Source: Lachnospiraceae bacterium
GTDB taxonomy: Bacteria > Bacillota > Clostridia > Lachnospirales > Lachnospiraceae
Direction: 5' to 3'
Length of the DNA: 64,000 bases
NCBI GenBank assembly: GCA_902363665.1
Contig: CABJAW010000001.1
Span: forward strand, 1-64,000
The notes under the pieces were generated by a model that searched no databases, was not told where the DNA came from, and was given only the letters and a program-made list of their open reading frames with translations. Positions 61,327 through 64,000 of this stretch are shown here, piece after piece (position 1 is the stretch's first letter; each line of letters begins with the position of its first letter). The position numbers and the translations under genes were made by a program.

Positions 61327-61369
61327 AAATACCCGGAAGCTGTGATGATTCACCTGCTCCCGGGTATTT
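61327..61369. terminator. Bidirectional terminator between kinase and transketolase genes
   Basis: AAATACCCGG (61327-61336) pairs with CCGGGTATTT (61360-61369). The two operons converge here, so it ends both. The remaining bases up to 61502 hold nothing recognisable. Confidence 0.85.
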
Positions 61370-61502
61370 ATGTTTCTGAATTTTTTTGTGTCCTGCTTTA
61401 CTTTCCGTACTTTTTGCAGAATCTCTTTATTTTTGAATCCACGAAATTATCCCTCAGATCGTCTTTTCCGATGGATTCTTCTCTGATCCTGCATTCATTT
61501 TC

Positions 61503-62441
61503 TTACAGCCACTCTTTGATCTGGGCGTAAACGCCCTCGCCATCCAGCTGATACTTGTGCAGCAGTGCAACTGCCGGGCCGGACTCTCCGAATACATCCT
61601 TTACGCCGATGCGCAGTACCGGAGTCGGTGCTTTCTCAGAAAGTGTCTCGCAAACTGCTCCGCCAAGTCCGCCGATGATGGAATGCTCCTCTACGGTTAC
61701 GACTTTTCCGGTTGCCTTTGCTGCAGCTACGACAAGCTCTTCATCGAGCGGTTTGATCGTGTGGATGTTGATGACCTTTGCGGAAATGCCATCCTTTGCG
61801 AGCATCTCAGCTGCTTCCAGAGAGCTGTTTACGCAAAGTCCAGTTGCGATGATTGTCACATCGGTACCTTCTCTTAAGGTAACACCTTTTCCGATCTCAA
61901 ATTTGTAATCCGGATTGTCATTGATCACCGGAACAGCCAGACGGCCGAAACGCAGGTAAACCGGTCCTACGTACTCATAAGCGGCTCTTACTGCTGCTCT
62001 TGCCTCGATATCGTCAGACGGATTGATGACTACCATGCCCGGAATCATACGCATCAGAGCAAGATCCTCGTTGCACTGGTGGGAAGCGCCGTCCTCACCA
62101 ACGGAAATACCTGCATGGGTAGCTCCGATCTTTACGTTCATATGCGGATATCCGATGGAGTTTCTTACCTGCTCAAATGCTCTTCCGGATGCAAACATTG
62201 CAAACGTACTTGCAAACGGAACCTTTCCGGTTGTGGAAAGTCCTGCTGCGATGCCCATCATGTTGCACTCTGCGATACCGCAGTCGATGTGACGGTCCGG
62301 AAATGCTTTCTTGAAAATACCTGTTTTGGTTGCGCCTGCGAGGTCTGCATCCAGAACAACAAGATCCTCATGCTCTGCGCCGAGCTCAGCAAGTGCCTTA
62401 CCGTAGCTCTCTCTCGTTGCGATCTTCTTTACTTCTGACAT
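61503..62441 (-). CDS. Transketolase, C-terminal subunit
   Basis: 312 residues with the transketolase pyrimidine-binding and C-terminal domains: IAECNMMGIAAGLSTTGKVP, FASTFAMFASGRAFEQVRNS, and VTVEEHSIIGGLGGAVCETL. It pairs with the N-terminal subunit gene just upstream; in many Clostridia transketolase is split in two. It moves two-carbon units between sugar phosphates. The two genes overlap by 13 bases, so they are coupled. Confidence 0.92.
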   Translation of the reverse strand: MSEVKKIATRESYGKALAELGAEHEDLVVLDADLAGATKTGIFKKAFPDRHIDCGIAECNMMGIAAGLSTTGKVPFASTFAMFASGRAFEQVRNSIGYPHMNVKIGATHAGISVGEDGASHQCNEDLALMRMIPGMVVINPSDDIEARAAVRAAYEYVGPVYLRFGRLAVPVINDNPDYKFEIGKGVTLREGTDVTIIATGLCVNSSLEAAEMLAKDGISAKVINIHTIKPLDEELVVAAAKATGKVVTVEEHSIIGGLGGAVCETLSEKAPTPVLRIGVKDVFGESGPAVALLHKYQLDGEGVYAQIKEWL

Positions 62442-63268
62442 AATGCTTCCCCCACTTTCTCTAAGTCTGCCATAGCTACTGCATACTGCTCATCATTCGG
62501 AGCGGTGCCGTGCCAGGATGCCTGATTCTCCATGTAAGATACGCCTTTGCCCTTTACGGTCTTCATGATGATCGCGGTCGGCATGCCCTTTGTCTCGCGT
62601 GCTTCTTTAAATGCTGCGCGAAGCTGATCCATATCGTTGCCGTCTGCCACGTTGATTACATGGAAGTTGAATGCTTCAAATTTTTTGTCGATCGGATACG
62701 GAGAGCATACATCCGCGATATTTCCGTCGATCTGCAGCCCGTTGTTGTCAACGATCACTACGAGGTTGTCCAGCTTTCTGTGGCCTGCGAACATGGAAGC
62801 CTCCCATACCTGACCCTCCTGGATCTCGCCGTCTCCAAGCAGTGTGTAAACACGGTAATCCTTCTTGTCCATCTTTCCTGCAAGTGCCATGCCGACTGCT
62901 GCGGAGATGCCCTGTCCAAGGGATCCTGATGACATGTCAATGCCCGGAACGTGCTGCATGCACGGATGGCCCTGCAGATGAGAACCAAGATGACGCAGTG
63001 TCACAAGGTCCTCCACCGGAAAGTATCCTCTGTGTGCCATTGCAGAATAGTAACCCGGAGCGGTATGTCCTTTTGAGAGAACGAAACGGTCTCTGTCCGG
63101 ATTCTTCGGATCCTTCGGATCGATGTTCATCTCTTCAAAATACAGATATGTAAATACGTCTGCTGCGGAAAGTGATCCGCCCGGATGACCGGCTTTTGCA
63201 CTGTGTACTGCAGTCACAATGCCCTTGCGAACTTCATTCGCCATTTTCTGTAATTCCAATGTCGTCAT
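62429..63268 (-). CDS. Transketolase, N-terminal subunit
   Basis: 279 residues binding thiamine diphosphate: AGHPGGSLSAADVFTYLYFE, SKGHTAPGYYSAMAHRG, and LLGDGEIQEGQVWEASMFAG with the GDG...N cofactor motif. It forms the enzyme with the downstream subunit. Preceded by AAAGGAAAGG. The third gene upstream (63374 onwards) is an epimerase, so the cluster handles pentose phosphates such as those from L-arabinose. Confidence 0.93.
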   Translation of the reverse strand: MTTLELQKMANEVRKGIVTAVHSAKAGHPGGSLSAADVFTYLYFEEMNIDPKDPKNPDRDRFVLSKGHTAPGYYSAMAHRGYFPVEDLVTLRHLGSHLQGHPCMQHVPGIDMSSGSLGQGISAAVGMALAGKMDKKDYRVYTLLGDGEIQEGQVWEASMFAGHRKLDNLVVIVDNNGLQIDGNIADVCSPYPIDKKFEAFNFHVINVADGNDMDQLRAAFKEARETKGMPTAIIMKTVKGKGVSYMENQASWHGTAPNDEQYAVAMADLEKVGEALCQK

Positions 63269-63373
63269 AATGGATATTACCTTTCCTTTCTGCTGAAATT
63301 CCGGCCGCGCGGATCCTGATGCCCCGCACCATGGCCTGATTCGATTGATTTATTGTTTCGGATACCCGCGCTT

Positions 63374-64000
63374 TTATTTGCCCGGCTGTCCGTAGTAAGC
63401 GTTCGGTCCGTGCTTTCTCATGAAGTGCTTTTCCTTGATGCAGTCCGGTGCCGGCTGTACCTTTGGGTTGTTCAGCTCGGTGAGTGTAGCCATCTTTGCC
63501 ACTTCTTCGAGTACGACTGCGTTGTGCACTGCCTCTGCTGCATTTTTGCCCCATGTAAACGGTCCGTGGTTCGTGCACAGCACGGCCGGAACGTATACCG
63601 GGTTAATATTTCTGTTTTTGAATGTCTCGATGATTACAAGACCGGTATTCTTCTCATATTCGCCGTTGATCTCTTCCGGTGTGAGGTTTCTCGCACACGG
63701 GATCGGTCCATACATATAGTCTGCGTGTGTGGTTCCGTAGCACGGGATGTCTCTTCCTGCCTGTGCCCAGGATGTTGCCCACGGAGAATGGGTATGTACA
63801 ACACCGCCAAGCTCCGGAAATGCCTTGTAAAGTTCCAGATGTGTGGCCGTGTCAGAAGACGGATTATATTTTCCTTCCACACGATTGCCTTCCATATCGA
63901 TCACTACCATGTCATCCGGTGTGAGCAGCTCGTAATCCACACCGCTTGGCTTGATCACGAACAGCCCGGCTTCACGATCAATTCCGCTGACATTGCCCCA
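63374..64000 (-). CDS. araD: L-ribulose-5-phosphate 4-epimerase (partial, N-terminus beyond window)
   Basis: The window holds 208 C-terminal codons. The open frame runs to the last base (reading [20 protein letters not shown]), so the start lies outside. Class II aldolase/epimerase features are [33 protein letters not shown] and [12 protein letters not shown], with the zinc histidines (HTHSPWA; later [10 protein letters not shown]). It makes D-xylulose-5-phosphate from L-ribulose-5-phosphate. A homologous enzyme of other sugar acids is possible, but the length and motifs fit AraD. Confidence 0.88.
   Translation of the reverse strand, partial: WGNVSGIDREAGLFVIKPSGVDYELLTPDDMVVIDMEGNRVEGKYNPSSDTATHLELYKAFPELGGVVHTHSPWATSWAQAGRDIPCYGTTHADYMYGPIPCARNLTPEEINGEYEKNTGLVIIETFKNRNINPVYVPAVLCTNHGPFTWGKNAAEAVHNAVVLEEVAKMATLTELNNPKVQPAPDCIKEKHFMRKHGPNAYYGQPGK

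Noticed and set aside
1..64000. tRNA or rRNA genes, including a tRNA attachment site
   Set aside because: No cloverleaf or T-loop pattern was seen by eye at the prophage ends or elsewhere; a tRNA search program was not available.

Overview
The window looks like a chromosome segment of a low-to-mid GC Gram-positive gut anaerobe, most likely a Clostridia/Lachnospiraceae-type Firmicute. The reasons are strong AGGAGG-type ribosome sites, the housekeeping set (RlmD, YhaM-type exoribonuclease, SWIM/SNF2 helicase, MutS2) and a siphovirus prophage whose small proteins (CD1375 type, DUF1492, DUF669) are typical of that group. The species cannot be named from the sequence. The host genes right of about 50.8 kb are visibly richer in G+C than the prophage.

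Layout. (1) 0-9.6 kb is an accessory margin: an IS4-type transposase, a TnpV remnant, an FtsX-type ABC exporter with its own two-component system, an IS607-type element whose tnpB is frameshifted, and a decayed 3' fragment of an RlmD-type rRNA methyltransferase gene. (2) About 9.67-50.82 kb is an apparently complete temperate siphovirus, bounded by an imperfect direct repeat built from GGTGGCAA pairs. Reading from its right end: integrase, lysogeny genes (Cro/CI-type repressor and a glycine-zipper protein) and the genetic switch; early and replication genes on the minus strand (HTH proteins, SNF2-like helicase, VRR-NUC, HD protein, Sak4-like ATPase, DUF669, DNA polymerase, D5 primase-helicase, C5-methyltransferase); a DUF1492 late regulator; terminase, portal, MuF, scaffold, capsid, connectors and tail genes with a -1 frameshifted tail chaperone and tape measure; tail-tip proteins; a diversity-generating retroelement (DGR); and holin plus endolysin. 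(3) 50.8-64 kb is host core: RlmD, YhaM, SNF2 helicase, MutS2, a PhoB/PhoR-type pair, a split transketolase and the start of an L-ribulose-5-phosphate 4-epimerase gene.

How the parts work together. The clearest special system is the DGR: a template repeat (13562-13670) and a variable repeat (13836-13944) differ at 24 of 109 positions, 23 of them at template adenines, with a DGR-type reverse transcriptase beside them. The variable repeat sits in the C-terminal lectin-like domain of a tail fibre, so the phage probably retargets its receptor binding. Other notable signals are a MuF head protein fused to an HExxH metallopeptidase-like domain with a small acidic gene right behind it (a possible toxin/immunity pair); two iteron-like GGTTAC/GTAACC regions around AT-rich cores at 34.1 and 49.1 kb, which could be a paired origin; a 21-bp operator that also recurs far from the switch (stoperator-like); and evidence that the 3' end of rlmD is a repeated insertion site.
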